DNA of 40,637 bases from an uncultured Bacilli bacterium (lineage in GTDB: Bacteria > Bacillota_I > Bacilli_A > RF39 > UBA660), in NCBI GenBank assembly GCA_944371995.1, contig CALVYD010000015.1, positions 1-40,637 on the forward strand. Direction: 5' to 3'. The translations under genes and the position numbers were made by a program. The stretch's first letter is position 1. The number at the start of each line of letters is the position of its first letter. Below, piece by piece: positions 7,761 through 16,494 of the stretch. Under the pieces are notes generated by a model, which saw only the letters and a list, made by a program, of their open reading frames with translations, ran no database searches and had not been told where the DNA came from.

Positions 7761-8366
7761 ATGTTAGAAATAAAAAATATAAGTAAAAAATTTGGTAAAC
7801 ATATCATTTTTCAAGATGTTTCTTTAACACTAAAAGAAGGAGAGTTAATTCATTTTTATGGTCCTAATGGTAGTGGGAAATCCACTTTATTTAAAATAAT
7901 TACGGATATTACTTCTCCGGATAAGGGACAAATAAAGATAGAAAAAGGGAAAAGAATAGGAGCTCTAATTGAAAACCCTGGATTTATTGAAAACGAAACG
8001 ATTTTATATAATTTAAAATATTTGTATTCTTTGTCAAATACGTATGATGAGAAAGTAGAAAAACACATTGAAATATTATGCCAAAGTTTTCATTTAGATT
8101 TATATAACCAAGATAAAATGAAAAACTATTCAGTTGGAATGAGACAGAAAGTTGCTATTATTCAATCTATCATGGAAAACCAAGACATTATTTTATTAGA
8201 TGAACCAACCAGAGGATTAGATGAAGCCGGAGTAGAGGAATTTTACAAACTCATAAAAGAATATAATAAGGAAAAAGATAAAATTATCGTAATAGCTTCA
8301 CACGAATCATTAAAGTTACCTTTTGATAGAAAATTAGTAATTAAGGATTATCATATATATGATTAA
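7761..8366 (+). CDS. ABC transporter ATP-binding protein
   Basis: A 201-residue nucleotide-binding subunit: Walker A GPNGSGKST (about 34-42), a Q-loop region that reads as ALIENPGFIENETI in place of the usual Q-containing motif, signature YSVGMRQKV, Walker B IILLDEPTRGLD and the switch His in IASHES. The NPG(F/L) Q-loop and the short length are typical of the BcrA/lantibiotic-immunity type (CcmA-like) ATPases, which ends soon after the H-loop. The ribosome site AGGAGG lies 10 bases ahead. It overlaps the next membrane gene by 8 bases. It should energise the exporter formed with the two flanking membrane proteins. Confidence 0.9.
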   Translation: MLEIKNISKKFGKHIIFQDVSLTLKEGELIHFYGPNGSGKSTLFKIITDITSPDKGQIKIEKGKRIGALIENPGFIENETILYNLKYLYSLSNTYDEKVEKHIEILCQSFHLDLYNQDKMKNYSVGMRQKVAIIQSIMENQDIILLDEPTRGLDEAGVEEFYKLIKEYNKEKDKIIVIASHESLKLPFDRKLVIKDYHIYD

Positions 8367-8847
8367 AAAGATATTAAAGAATAGCAGTAATTACTTTTTC
8401 CTCATCTTATTTAATCTAGCTTTATTTTTAATTTATCAAGACACAAATAATTACTTGACTGTTAAATATATTACCACTAATAAGTCCATGGATATCATGA
8501 TTAGTATTATTTTTACGTTTCTTTTGTTTAAGCTATATTTTGATAGTTATTATTATATTGTTATAAATAGATATAATATTATTACTAGAATAGGAAGAAA
8601 AAATTACAACTTATTAATTTTAAAACAACTTTTAATTCCATCAATAATATTTTTTATTATAAATTTCTTAACAGATTATATTCTAATTGGAAAGATTAAT
8701 ATAATTTACATAATGATAAATATTTTATTTGCTATAACTTGTGTGATTGCATTACCAAAGAAAAAAGAATACAATAATGAGCTTTTAATAGTCTTAATCC
8801 TATTTATTCTTATCAAAATAGTCTATTTCAAATTTTTTATTTTATAA
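8359..8847 (+). CDS. Membrane protein, probable second permease subunit of the exporter
   Basis: A 162-residue, very hydrophobic protein with about five membrane segments, starting inside the ATPase gene (8-base overlap). No family motif is recognised. The position and coupling argue for a partner subunit of the ABC exporter, as bacteriocin-immunity type transporters often have two unlike permeases (E and G type). It is shorter than the 268-residue partner and may be C-terminally reduced; the frame ends in a TAA with no terminator hairpin seen behind it. Confidence 0.55.
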   Translation: MIKKILKNSSNYFFLILFNLALFLIYQDTNNYLTVKYITTNKSMDIMISIIFTFLLFKLYFDSYYYIVINRYNIITRIGRKNYNLLILKQLLIPSIIFFIINFLTDYILIGKINIIYIMINILFAITCVIALPKKKEYNNELLIVLILFILIKIVYFKFFIL

Positions 8848-9077
8848 GAAATGAATTGAGGTAAAAACAGGAAAGAGGAAAAATGCTAAAACAAAAATTT
8901 TATTTTTTAAGAAGATTCTTCTTTAATAAAGATAGAACATCAATGTAAAATTAATAGAAGATATGTATGAAAATTATACAGGCATTTAAAATAGATTAAG
9001 TCCCTAAACACGTTAGCGGTGATAGAGAATGGATAATAAATATTGTGAATTTTTAAGTTTAGAGGAAGTGGAATAAT
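8848..9077 (+). other. Intergenic region with a second ToxN-like scrap
   Basis: No intact gene. A 21-codon frame at 8883-8948 has an upstream GAAAGAGGA but is Phe/Arg-rich and looks random. At about 9021-9060 the string GGTGATAGA, then an ATG frame reading MDNKYCEFLS, is similar at DNA level to the remnant at 6560 (about 22 of 26 bases match over GATAxxAAATATTGTGAxTTTTTAAG-like sequence), so it is probably another piece of the same toxin gene family. Confidence 0.4.
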
Positions 9078-9421
9078 ATGATAGAGTATAGAATATATAA
9101 AAGTGTTTATGATGATATGTTATCAGGTAAGAAAAATATTGAATTTAGACTATTAAATGAAAAACCAAAGAGAATTAAGCCTGGTGATAAAACAAAATTT
9201 AAAGTGTTAGATAATGATAACTTATATATTTTGACTAATGTAGTTGAAAAATTTGTTTTCAATAATATAGATGAATTATGGGAACATAAAGAAAAATTTT
9301 ATCTAATAATATTTTAGGTTATACAAAAGAAGAATTAACAAGTGCATTTTATAACATATTTGGAAAAGAAAAATGTATCAATAGCAAAATCGTAGGTATT
9401 AAGTTTAATATAATAAAATGA
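9078..9421 (+). pseudogene. ASCH/DUF3850-like protein, frameshifted
   Basis: The first frame (9078-9317) encodes MIEYRIYKSVYDDMLSGKKN, IEFRL and KPGDKTKF, the pattern of ASCH-superfamily RNA-binding-like domains (a basic, beta-rich fold with IExRL and a PGD turn). It stops at 9315 after unrelated residues. From about 9302 a frame shifted by one continues with SNNILGYTKEELTSAFYNIF and ends NSKIVGIKFNII with stop TGA at 9419-9421, which is the expected ASCH C-terminus. Adding one T in the TTTT run at 9297-9300 restores a 114-residue protein of normal length. So the gene is either inactivated by a one-base deletion, or the consensus lost a base. ASCH proteins are linked with RNA metabolism and sometimes toxin systems; function here is unknown. 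Confidence 0.6.
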
Positions 9422-9510
9422 TTAAATGTGATGTCGATGGTAAAATAGATTATAATTAAACTCAATGATAAGAAATTACAATTCCATTAAAATGTAAATT
9501 ACTCTATAAC

Positions 9511-9539
9511 TTGCTATCAAATAGTATGCGTATTATAAT
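9511..9539 (+). promoter_or_regulatory. Promoter of the orphan-island gene at 9567
   Basis: TTGCTA (9511-9516), 17-base spacer, TATAAT (9534-9539), then AAAAGGAGG and the ATG at 9567. The consensus -10, ideal spacing and strong ribosome site indicate an expressed gene. Confidence 0.65.
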
Positions 9540-9566
9540 AAGTTTAATTAAAAGGAGGCATAACTA

Positions 9567-11522
9567 ATGAGTAAGGAAGAAAGAGATAAACAAGAAGTAA
9601 TTACTTATGATTCTATTGTAGCTGGAGCACTATTAAAAATGGAAGAAATTGATAATATAGACTTTAGCTTACTAGTCGAAAACTTTGAAAAAGAAACAAA
9701 ACAGAAAGTAACGAAGTTATGGGATGATTTATATCTTGATTTAGGTAACTATATTAAAAAAGTACAAACTGGAATAATAAGATTAAAAGATGATGTAACA
9801 TTAGATGATTATATTGAAACAGAACATCGTACTTTAAGAGAAAAATTACAAGAGGCAGCTGGAAACGAAATAAATAAGTACTTTGAAAATTTCAATCTTG
9901 ATGCATATCAACAAGAAAAGAAAAAAGTATTATTAGATAATAAGAAAAAAGTATTAAATACTGCAAATGTGTTATTAATATCAGATATTCCTGAGGAATA
10001 TGAGGAAATAATAAAATACGGTTTTAAAAATGTAGATTATTTTAAATCAATAATAAGAGCAGATAAATACTTTGCAGAACATAGAGAAGAATTAGAAAAA
10101 TATCATATTATCTTAAAAGGAAATCAAATGGTTCAAAAATATTGCATTTATAGTGATATTGAATTAAATAAAGCAATTAGAAATTTAAGGGATATCAGTC
10201 ATATACTAGAAGTTGATTTACATAGAAGCAATTACTCAGATCATCTGGAAATAATGACTTGTCTATATGATGATAATAATCATAGAAGTTGGCATCCAGT
10301 TGCACAAAACTACACAGATATTTTTGATAAAATAGTAGAAAATGCTTTAATTAATCACACGTTAGAAAAAATTAAGAGGAAAGACTTTGTACCAGTAAAA
10401 GACGAAGCTACTTCCAATAAACTACCTATACCAGCAACAAAATCTGATTTAAAAATTTTATATTTAGATACACTTACAGTAAGTGGATATGCTGCTGAAA
10501 TTTCACGTGAACTCGGCTTAAATATAACCTTCAAAGAGGATAATAATTACAGTTTTGATAAGTACATTAAAAGGCATCTCGGAGACTATGATATTATTAT
10601 AGCAAGTAATTTATATTCCAGTAATCTTATAGCGATGAGTACTGAAAGTACAGAACAGTGTAAAGATACAGGAAGAAATATGACGCTACTAACAACTTAT
10701 AAAGTTATTCCTGCAATAGATAGCAAATTAGGAAATCACATTTTCCTACGATATGTTTATGGAGGAAGTCTTACTCCAAGTACAAAATATAATAATAAAG
10801 AGTTTAATGTTTTACAACAATCTATACCAGTAGAAGAAACAGAAGAATATTGGAAAGAAAGTTGTCAGAGTGAATATTCCAACATGAAAGCTATTATTGA
10901 AGCAGCAGTCAGTATATATAATAAAACTTTAATAGAAGAAAACGAATCAGCAATAAGTAATTTAGATTTCAAAAGTGGAGAAATGTTAAATGAAGAATAT
11001 AGAAAAGCTTATGAACAAAAACTTGCACAACAAGAAGCAGAACTTACTCCTATAAAATCATTTGATAGTATAAGAGAGGCCATAACAAGTTATTTGAAAT
11101 ATAAAAAACAAGGTATCATAATTGATAAACCTGCAGGTTTAAAAATAACAGAAGGAAAAGATGGTATAAAAGTAGACAACATTTATCAAGGAAAAATATT
11201 CTGCTCTGTAGTATTTCCTAAAGAATACAGACAGGAAGATTTAAGAGTGTTTTCCATGCAAACATTATCTAAAAAAGGAACATTATCCTCTCCACAAACA
11301 GTAGGTTTATACACAAGCAAATACGAAAATCTTGATAGCACTCCAGCAAGACCTAATGAAAAACAATTTAATGCACTTATATCCATAGAAAAGAAAGTTA
11401 ACGTAGCATTAAAACCGTTAAACGAAGAAGCACAAAATAAAAGTTTAGAATTAAATAGCCCGAAAAAATTAGTCTTAAATAAAAAATCTAAGAAAGCTGG
11501 TATAACAACGGATAACAAATAA
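9567..11522 (+). CDS. Unrecognised 651-residue protein, first gene of the orphan island
   Basis: I do not recognise the family. No signal peptide or membrane segment is visible, so it should be cytosolic. Residues about 1-130 are helical and charged, with coiled-coil-like stretches. Two segments look like Rossmann-type beta-alpha units: about 130-185 (NVLLISDIPEEYEEIIKYGF) and about 292-375 (LKILYLDTLTVSGYAAEISR, then DYDIIIASNLYSSN), which recall receiver-like or DUF2325-like folds; this is inference only. The C-terminal 150 residues contain an extended beta-rich region and a Lys-rich tail (SPKKLVLNKKSKKAG). The start at 9567 follows a perfect AAGGAGG. The same frame stays open for 28 more codons beyond the TAA at 11520-11522 (to 11609), with protein-like composition, suggesting a C-terminal nonsense change or read-through. 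Transcribed with, or ahead of, other unknown genes. Confidence 0.72.
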   Translation: MSKEERDKQEVITYDSIVAGALLKMEEIDNIDFSLLVENFEKETKQKVTKLWDDLYLDLGNYIKKVQTGIIRLKDDVTLDDYIETEHRTLREKLQEAAGNEINKYFENFNLDAYQQEKKKVLLDNKKKVLNTANVLLISDIPEEYEEIIKYGFKNVDYFKSIIRADKYFAEHREELEKYHIILKGNQMVQKYCIYSDIELNKAIRNLRDISHILEVDLHRSNYSDHLEIMTCLYDDNNHRSWHPVAQNYTDIFDKIVENALINHTLEKIKRKDFVPVKDEATSNKLPIPATKSDLKILYLDTLTVSGYAAEISRELGLNITFKEDNNYSFDKYIKRHLGDYDIIIASNLYSSNLIAMSTESTEQCKDTGRNMTLLTTYKVIPAIDSKLGNHIFLRYVYGGSLTPSTKYNNKEFNVLQQSIPVEETEEYWKESCQSEYSNMKAIIEAAVSIYNKTLIEENESAISNLDFKSGEMLNEEYRKAYEQKLAQQEAELTPIKSFDSIREAITSYLKYKKQGIIIDKPAGLKITEGKDGIKVDNIYQGKIFCSVVFPKEYRQEDLRVFSMQTLSKKGTLSSPQTVGLYTSKYENLDSTPARPNEKQFNALISIEKKVNVALKPLNEEAQNKSLELNSPKKLVLNKKSKKAGITTDNK

Positions 11523-11638
11523 AATGTTACTATACCAGAAATACTTGTAGATTATGGAACACCAATTTTTAAAACAAAAAAATTAACTAAAGACGATATA
11601 AAAAGATAAGTCAAAATGGTAAATTTTAACAAGCTAAT

Positions 11639-11673
11639 AATATTTTAAAATAAAAGAGTAATTTTAAAATATT
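11639..11673 (+). terminator. AT-only inverted repeat, possible terminator
   Basis: AATATTTTAAAAT (11639-11651) and its exact reverse complement ATTTTAAAATATT (11661-11673) enclose a nine-base loop. Thirteen perfect base pairs are unlikely by chance even in AT-rich DNA. It is probably the terminator for the gene at 9567, although a G/C-free stem is weak. Confidence 0.45.
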
Positions 11674-11697
11674 TAATTTTGTGTATAGTATTAAACG

Positions 11698-11750
11698 TGT
11701 TAGATGTATTAAGATTCTCGGGATAGAACTATAATAATCTAACATTTTTA
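11698..11750 (+). other. Structured element with terminator-like end
   Basis: TGTTAGAT (11698-11705) pairs with ATCTAACA (11737-11744), followed by TTTTTA. The 31-base interior contains a small TTCT/AGAA stem around CGGGAT. It could be a terminator with a branched top or the 3' end of a small RNA; nothing links it to a known family. Confidence 0.35.
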
Positions 11751-11859
11751 ATTTTGCAGATGAATGATTAAATCTAAAGACTTTTCATGAGAGATTTGGT
11801 ACAATAACTATAAAATTTATTTTCCAAAATACAAGAAACAAAAGAAATGGAGTGAGTAG

Positions 11860-12420
11860 ATGAGCGATATTTTCAAAGCAGTTCAAGAAATTGATGAAAA
11901 AGGTATAGATGATAAGAATGATTTCTTAGATAAATGTATAAATGAATGGATAGAAGAAGATGAAAAGATATCCGATACATTAAATCCATTTGAAACTAGT
12001 GAACAACATGAGACTTTTAGTAGTGATATAAATAAATTTAATGAGGATTGTATAGAATTTATAGAATATATTAAGCAGTGTAGTGAAGAAAGTGAGCTAT
12101 CTATTTTATATATGTTACGACAAGGTAATACTATTCATTATGGTAAAAATAATCATGGTGTAAGAATGGATAAAAGCGTTATTGAAATGACGAACAATCA
12201 AGATTTAAGAAAAATGTATAAATTAATGCAGATTGAATTTGCATCTGAGTTTGATGAAAATTATAAACATACATTTGGTGAAGGATGGTCTTTATGCCCG
12301 ATAATTGGTGAAAGTGTAGTAATAGAGATAGATAGTGATAATTCTATGGATAAAAATTGGTTTTACGAACAATCACATAAAGAACCTGGAGAAAAATCAC
12401 CAAATAAAAAAATTATCTAA
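11860..12420 (+). CDS. Unrecognised acidic 186-residue protein
   Basis: Family not recognised. The protein is acidic over its first 100 residues (many Asp/Glu/Asn), has no membrane segment or signal peptide, and ends with a short basic tail (GEKSPNKKII), a feature shared with other proteins of the island. The only patterned segment is RQGNTIHYGKNNHGVRMD followed by a compact region ending in GEGWSLCPIIGESVVIEID, which suggests a small alpha/beta domain. The ATG at 11860 is preceded by GGAGTGA. It stands alone between two intergenic regions of over 300 bases, so it probably has its own promoter. Confidence 0.65.
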   Translation: MSDIFKAVQEIDEKGIDDKNDFLDKCINEWIEEDEKISDTLNPFETSEQHETFSSDINKFNEDCIEFIEYIKQCSEESELSILYMLRQGNTIHYGKNNHGVRMDKSVIEMTNNQDLRKMYKLMQIEFASEFDENYKHTFGEGWSLCPIIGESVVIEIDSDNSMDKNWFYEQSHKEPGEKSPNKKII

Positions 12421-13102
12421 ATAGATATATATGTGACTACTCATTTTTTGCAAATAGAAAAAAACTGGATAAGGCTAGTGAACAATTTATTTAGCAAGTT
12501 ACATAGATGAGCAAATTAAAAGCCAAAAATTAATATAAAATTTAAATAATTAATTACAATTTCTTTTTGTTTTGCAATCAACTGACTATAATTATATTCA
12601 TTATAATAATTTACTAAATTTTGAAAACTAAATAGCAAAATAATATTTATAAATATAAAAATAAGACTAAAAGTACTTACATGATAGTATATATTTTTAT
12701 AACTTATATTATCTTTTTTAATTGAATTAATAATAAAAATAACAAAATTAATTAATGACAAGATAACAATATATATAACATATAACACAATATAGCTTAA
12801 ATACAATTGCAATGACTTACCAAAATCTATATTATAGTGAAAACAAACATAATATAATGATAAACCATGACATCATAAAAAAATGATTTAAAATAACAAG
12901 GTATGAATACAGGAAAAACTATTTTAAATTAGTTTTTAATTAACAGAAAAATGATGAGAGACTAGGTAATATTTCCAAAAGAAAATCTTAATCAAAAGAA
13001 TTTATAAAATGAATAACTACTTTGAGGATAAAAAAGTATTAATAAGCTATAGTAAATGATTGAAATGATGTTATAATGAGATTAATGAGGGAGGCTTATG
13101 AA
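12421..13102 (+). other. Low-complexity intergenic stretch around a doubtful minus-strand frame
   Basis: Extremely AT-rich. Apart from the possible membrane gene at 12516-12812 on the minus strand, I see no coding pattern. A TATAAT at 13072-13077 is probably the -10 of the gene at 13103; no good -35 is found at the right distance. Confidence 0.5.
12516..12812 (-). CDS. Possible small membrane protein, 98 residues
   Basis: An open frame beginning with TTG that encodes Ile/Leu/Phe/Tyr-rich sequence with three hydrophobic stretches (about 5-30, 45-65 and 85-98). On its strand TATAAT lies about 30 bases upstream and GGTAAG just before the start, both weak evidence. In DNA this AT-rich, a frame rich in Ile, Tyr, Asn and Lys can arise by chance, and no family is recognised. 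Listed because it is the only candidate in a 680-base gap. Confidence 0.28.
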   Translation of the reverse strand: MQLYLSYIVLYVIYIVILSLINFVIFIINSIKKDNISYKNIYYHVSTFSLIFIFINIILLFSFQNLVNYYNEYNYSQLIAKQKEIVINYLNFILIFGF

Positions 13103-14077
13103 ATGCAATTACAAGATTCAACTAGAAGATTAAAAATGACCCGGGAAAAAATAAAAAGAACTATAGATTTAAACGACAAAGTTAATGAATTCATAAACTG
13201 GTATTTTGAAAATATGGTAAAAGGAAATTATACCAGCGTTGGTGAATATCGTCAATCAATGGCAATGAGAAACTTCATCGAAAAAATGGCAGTATGGTAT
13301 GAATTTAAATATCCGAATGATGAAGTAACTAAATTAATTGATAACCCTAATAATATAGAAGATAATTCAGATACAAGATCTAAAGAAAAAAATAAATTTT
13401 ATAATATAAAAGAGTTTATGGACTCCTTATCTGCTAATGAAATCACTTTGTTTAAAAATCCTAGACCGAGTAATTTAATACGTATGGATTCTGATTATCA
13501 GCGTGTACGTTTGTACTTAACGCCCGAAGGAATAGTAAAATCTTCAGAAGGCATAGCGACATATACTCATTTTAAAATTAAAGATAAAGATTTGCAAGGA
13601 AAACATATTAACGAAGTAATACAGATATTTCATGAACAAAGAGTAGTTCTACCAAGTAAAAATACATTAGAAATAGCAGCAGAACAAGTAGAAAAAGAAA
13701 TGTATCAAAAAGAAGAAATGCTTAATTGTGTAATGTATAGAATAATAGAACGAGGTGAAAATAGAATTGGCCCTCGTAGAGCTTTCTTGTTTGCTAAAGA
13801 GTTTGGAAGAAATATAGATATCCCTATGATGTATGGAGTAGACTATTCGGATCCAGAATTACGAAAATTTATGAATGAATATTTAAAATCCGGAGGATCA
13901 AAAGATTTAGTTTGTTATGTTGATTATTTTTCAAGAACCAGCAAAAACACATATATAGACACAATAACAATCCAAGAATTAATACAACTTACGATGGATG
14001 AGAACACTCAAAAAGAGGCAATGCAACAGCAAGAATCAGAGAAAAGTAAAAGAGGAAAAGTAAAACAATTAAAATAA
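13103..14077 (+). CDS. Unrecognised 324-residue protein of the orphan island
   Basis: Family not recognised; cytosolic by composition. It begins with a charged helix (MQLQDSTRRLKMTREKIKRT), then a mixed domain. A Gln/Lys-rich, basic tail (SEKSKRGKVKQLK) closes it. A notable internal stretch is GPRRAFLFAKEFGRNIDIPM followed by MYGVDYSDPELRKFMNEYL, which looks like a conserved core. The frame is open from an ATG at 13076, but that codon overlaps the TATAAT at 13072-13077, and GAGGGAGG (13087-13094) sits 8 bases before the ATG at 13103, so 13103 is the supported start. The next, broken gene begins 47 bases after its stop behind AGGAGGAG, so the two are likely cotranscribed. Confidence 0.7.
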   Translation: MQLQDSTRRLKMTREKIKRTIDLNDKVNEFINWYFENMVKGNYTSVGEYRQSMAMRNFIEKMAVWYEFKYPNDEVTKLIDNPNNIEDNSDTRSKEKNKFYNIKEFMDSLSANEITLFKNPRPSNLIRMDSDYQRVRLYLTPEGIVKSSEGIATYTHFKIKDKDLQGKHINEVIQIFHEQRVVLPSKNTLEIAAEQVEKEMYQKEEMLNCVMYRIIERGENRIGPRRAFLFAKEFGRNIDIPMMYGVDYSDPELRKFMNEYLKSGGSKDLVCYVDYFSRTSKNTYIDTITIQELIQLTMDENTQKEAMQQQESEKSKRGKVKQLK

Positions 14078-14124
14078 AATACATATAAAAGATAAAAGAA
14101 TGAAGTAAAACCAGGAGGAGTTCC

Positions 14125-15428
14125 ATGCATCCATATGAAATAGAAGATATAAAAAAGAAAATCAAAAAAGCTTATAAAAAATATACAACAGAAGAAAAAG
14201 CCAAAAAATAATATTATCAGAGTTAGCTAAATTCTTTAATATTCCAATCGATGAGAAAAGAGAACAAGACTATATTGTAAATAAAATAGATTGCAACACG
14301 CCAGAAATCAAAATAATAGATAAAAATAAAGGAATTACTTATGCTGCAGGCTATACAGGGAATGCTGATTTACTATATGCTAGTAGACCTGTAGAATTAA
14401 ATAGAGTTATTTCTACAAGTGGATAAAGGCAAGAAGAAAGCCTTTACTATATCGGAGAATCCAATCCAATTATCACTAAAATGACTATTACAGAAGGTGA
14501 GTATGAATTAGTCTTTGAACGGGAATTCCCCAATTCTCTTAATATGTTTCATAGTAGTAGAGACGGCGTTAAAATGGCTGTTAGATATGTACAAAATGTA
14601 AACTATGACGGGAGAATAGTAAAACAACCATTATTTAATCGAATCTATAAAAATAAATATAAGAATCTAAGTTGCAGAGATTCTTTCGAACAAACCTATA
14701 CTTATGGAGAACAGAATTTTATAAAAAGAGAAGCTACCCTGGATAAGTATACTTATATAAGAAATGATAGTGTAATATATGGAATAAATGAATTAGAACA
14801 AAAAGGAATTTGTCACTTTTTATATGGTGTTTGTTTTGAAAACACTAAGATACCTATCGATCATTATTTTCCTATGAATATGTATAAAAAAGATTATCCA
14901 TCATTAGATGAAGATACCACTATATCTGCCATGCTATTTATTGCTGCAACAGCAGATGACGTAAGACACAAAATGGAAATATATAAAAAAGAAGATAGTA
15001 TAAACATAAGGTATTACTCCGAAAAATATTATCCCGAAATTATGCCGGTTGCTACAGAAGAATTAATATTACCTAATGTATCTGCAGAAAAAATATCAAG
15101 CAATGAAATTGAAAATATTCTATCTTTGCTACAAGAAAAAATAGAAGATAGTCTCATATTTAATATTATTAAAAGAGAACTAACTACTTTTGCAACAAAA
15201 ATTGACAATAGAAAAAGACTAGTTCAAGAAGAACTAGATCCATTATCTCCAAAATTGCTAATCGATAAATCATTTGATGAAATAAATACTTTAATAAATG
15301 AGAATAAAAACGCTTACTTCAGTTTAATAGCAGAACAATTTAGAAATGCAGTAAATATTTCCGATACAAAGATAAAAGAAAAAACTAAAATTTTAAAACC
15401 AACTACAACAAATACTAAAAAACCATAA
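14125..15428 (+). pseudogene. Broken orphan-island gene (frameshift plus nonsense codon)
   Basis: An ATG at 14125 with a strong ribosome site (AGGAGGAG) opens MHPYEIEDIKKKIKKAYKKY but stops at 14209-14211. One more A in the A6 run at 14203-14208 would continue it as KIILSELAKFFNIPIDEKRE and onwards through TYAAGYTGNADLLYASRPVE. That frame hits an in-frame TAA at 14424-14426 and then runs open, without another stop, to 15428 (the longest intact piece starts at ATG 14481, 315 residues). Corrected for both lesions it would be about 434 residues. The product is not recognised; it is soluble, Glu/Lys-rich, and ends in a Lys/Thr tail (KPTTTNTKKP) like its neighbours. Two independent lesions argue for genuine decay rather than one sequencing error. 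Confidence 0.62.
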
Positions 15429-15455
15429 GGTATTTAAAACGATTCCTTTAAATAT

Positions 15456-15495
15456 AAAAAGCATGATGAAATCAATTGTTTTTCTCATGCTTTTT
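15456..15495. terminator. Bidirectional terminator between convergent orphan-island genes
   Basis: AAAAAGCATGA (15456-15466) and TCATGCTTTTT (15485-15495) form an 11-bp perfect stem with an 18-base loop. It lies between the plus-strand broken gene ending at 15428 and the minus-strand gene, whose stop codon is inside the loop, and has T/A runs on both sides so it can act on both strands. Confidence 0.7.
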
Positions 15496-16308
15496 CAATA
15501 CTTTACAGGATTTATTTTCATTATTATTTTTAACAGGTTCTAAAATAACACCTGCATAATGATTTGCTAAAGGTAAATAGGAATTTAATCCTACAAAATC
15601 GATATTTCGAAAAGAAGGAAAATATTTTCTATCAAAATGTCTTCCTACAATTGTTTTTTTATCAGAAACCTTATCAAAGCAGACATTAAACAAACCGGTA
15701 ATATCTTCTTCATTTTCATCTTCATCAGATAACCGGATATATTCCTGGCAAAATCTTTCTCTAAGAACAGGCACAGAATTAAAATATTTGTCTTTTTGTT
15801 CTATAATAGCAATCGTAGAAATTAGCGTATTATAAAAATCTAATTTTTTCTGATCACCAGTTAAAATGTAGCTCTCATCATACATAGTAGGTAACACGCG
15901 CTCTCCACATGACTTATACAAAACACTAGCCCTAGAAGAAGTAGTATAAATAACAGAATCTTTTACACCATTACCAGCAAGACGAATATCTGGAATAAAT
16001 TTGTTGGTAATTTGTGCTAGTTCTTCATTAAGTCTATCATGTCCTCCAATACAAGTATCTTGACTAAAATAAACTCCTTGCGTTGTATCAAGGCACTCTA
16101 CATCATGAGCAATATCTTTAGTCAATGCTAAATACAGATTTCTCCAATCAACTTCGGTATATCCATAAAAAATATTTACAAACAAATTTTCATTATAATC
16201 CCGGGAGTTATAAACTACGATTTCTCTTACTTTTCCTTTGATGGAATTAGTCCACCAGTAAGCAGTTACTTCTACTGGACTCAACTCTACCTTTTTACTT
16301 GTTTCCAT
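15472..16308 (-). CDS. Unrecognised 278-residue protein on the minus strand of the orphan island
   Basis: Family not recognised. The ATG at 16308 has AGAGGTG upstream on its strand. The protein is soluble, with a beta-rich N-terminal region (VEVTAYWWTNSIKGKVREIV), a conserved-looking segment around GVYFSQDTCIGGHDRLNEEL, and a Lys/Asn-rich basic tail (SCKVLKKHEKNN). It contains several Cys residues but no paired CXXC metal site. It is the only confident minus-strand gene of the island; its end is shared with the terminator at 15456-15495. The upstream region (16309-16485) carries divergent expression signals for it and the gene at 16495. Function cannot be stated. Confidence 0.68.
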   Translation of the reverse strand: METSKKVELSPVEVTAYWWTNSIKGKVREIVVYNSRDYNENLFVNIFYGYTEVDWRNLYLALTKDIAHDVECLDTTQGVYFSQDTCIGGHDRLNEELAQITNKFIPDIRLAGNGVKDSVIYTTSSRASVLYKSCGERVLPTMYDESYILTGDQKKLDFYNTLISTIAIIEQKDKYFNSVPVLRERFCQEYIRLSDEDENEEDITGLFNVCFDKVSDKKTIVGRHFDRKYFPSFRNIDFVGLNSYLPLANHYAGVILEPVKNNNENKSCKVLKKHEKNN

Positions 16309-16494
16309 CTATAAACACCTCTCTTGTTTTAATAGTATTATACTATATCATTAACATTTTTCAATGGAAATAAGTGTATAAAAATCAAATAATTTCATAA
16401 AATCATCAATTTCAAATAGTAAAATAATATTATTATTTCATTGATTTAATAAGAAAAATGTGAGATAATAAAGAACACGAAAGGGATGATTATA

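Larger units (their letters stand above)
11523..11859 (+). other. Intergenic region with two hairpins
   Basis: About 340 bases. The first 87 bases continue the reading frame of the gene at 9567 after its stop. The rest holds an AT-only hairpin (11639-11673), a long-loop hairpin with a T run (11698-11750), and the approach to the next gene, with a TATAAA-like element near 11809 and GGAGTGA before the ATG at 11860. No other gene is seen. Confidence 0.55.

Noticed and set aside
11186..11518. 110-codon minus-strand frame inside the 651-residue gene
   Set aside because: Shadow of a clear plus-strand gene with a good promoter and ribosome site.
12516..12812. Confident assignment of a membrane gene
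   Set aside because: TTG start, weak ribosome site and extreme AT bias; retained only as a low-confidence feature.
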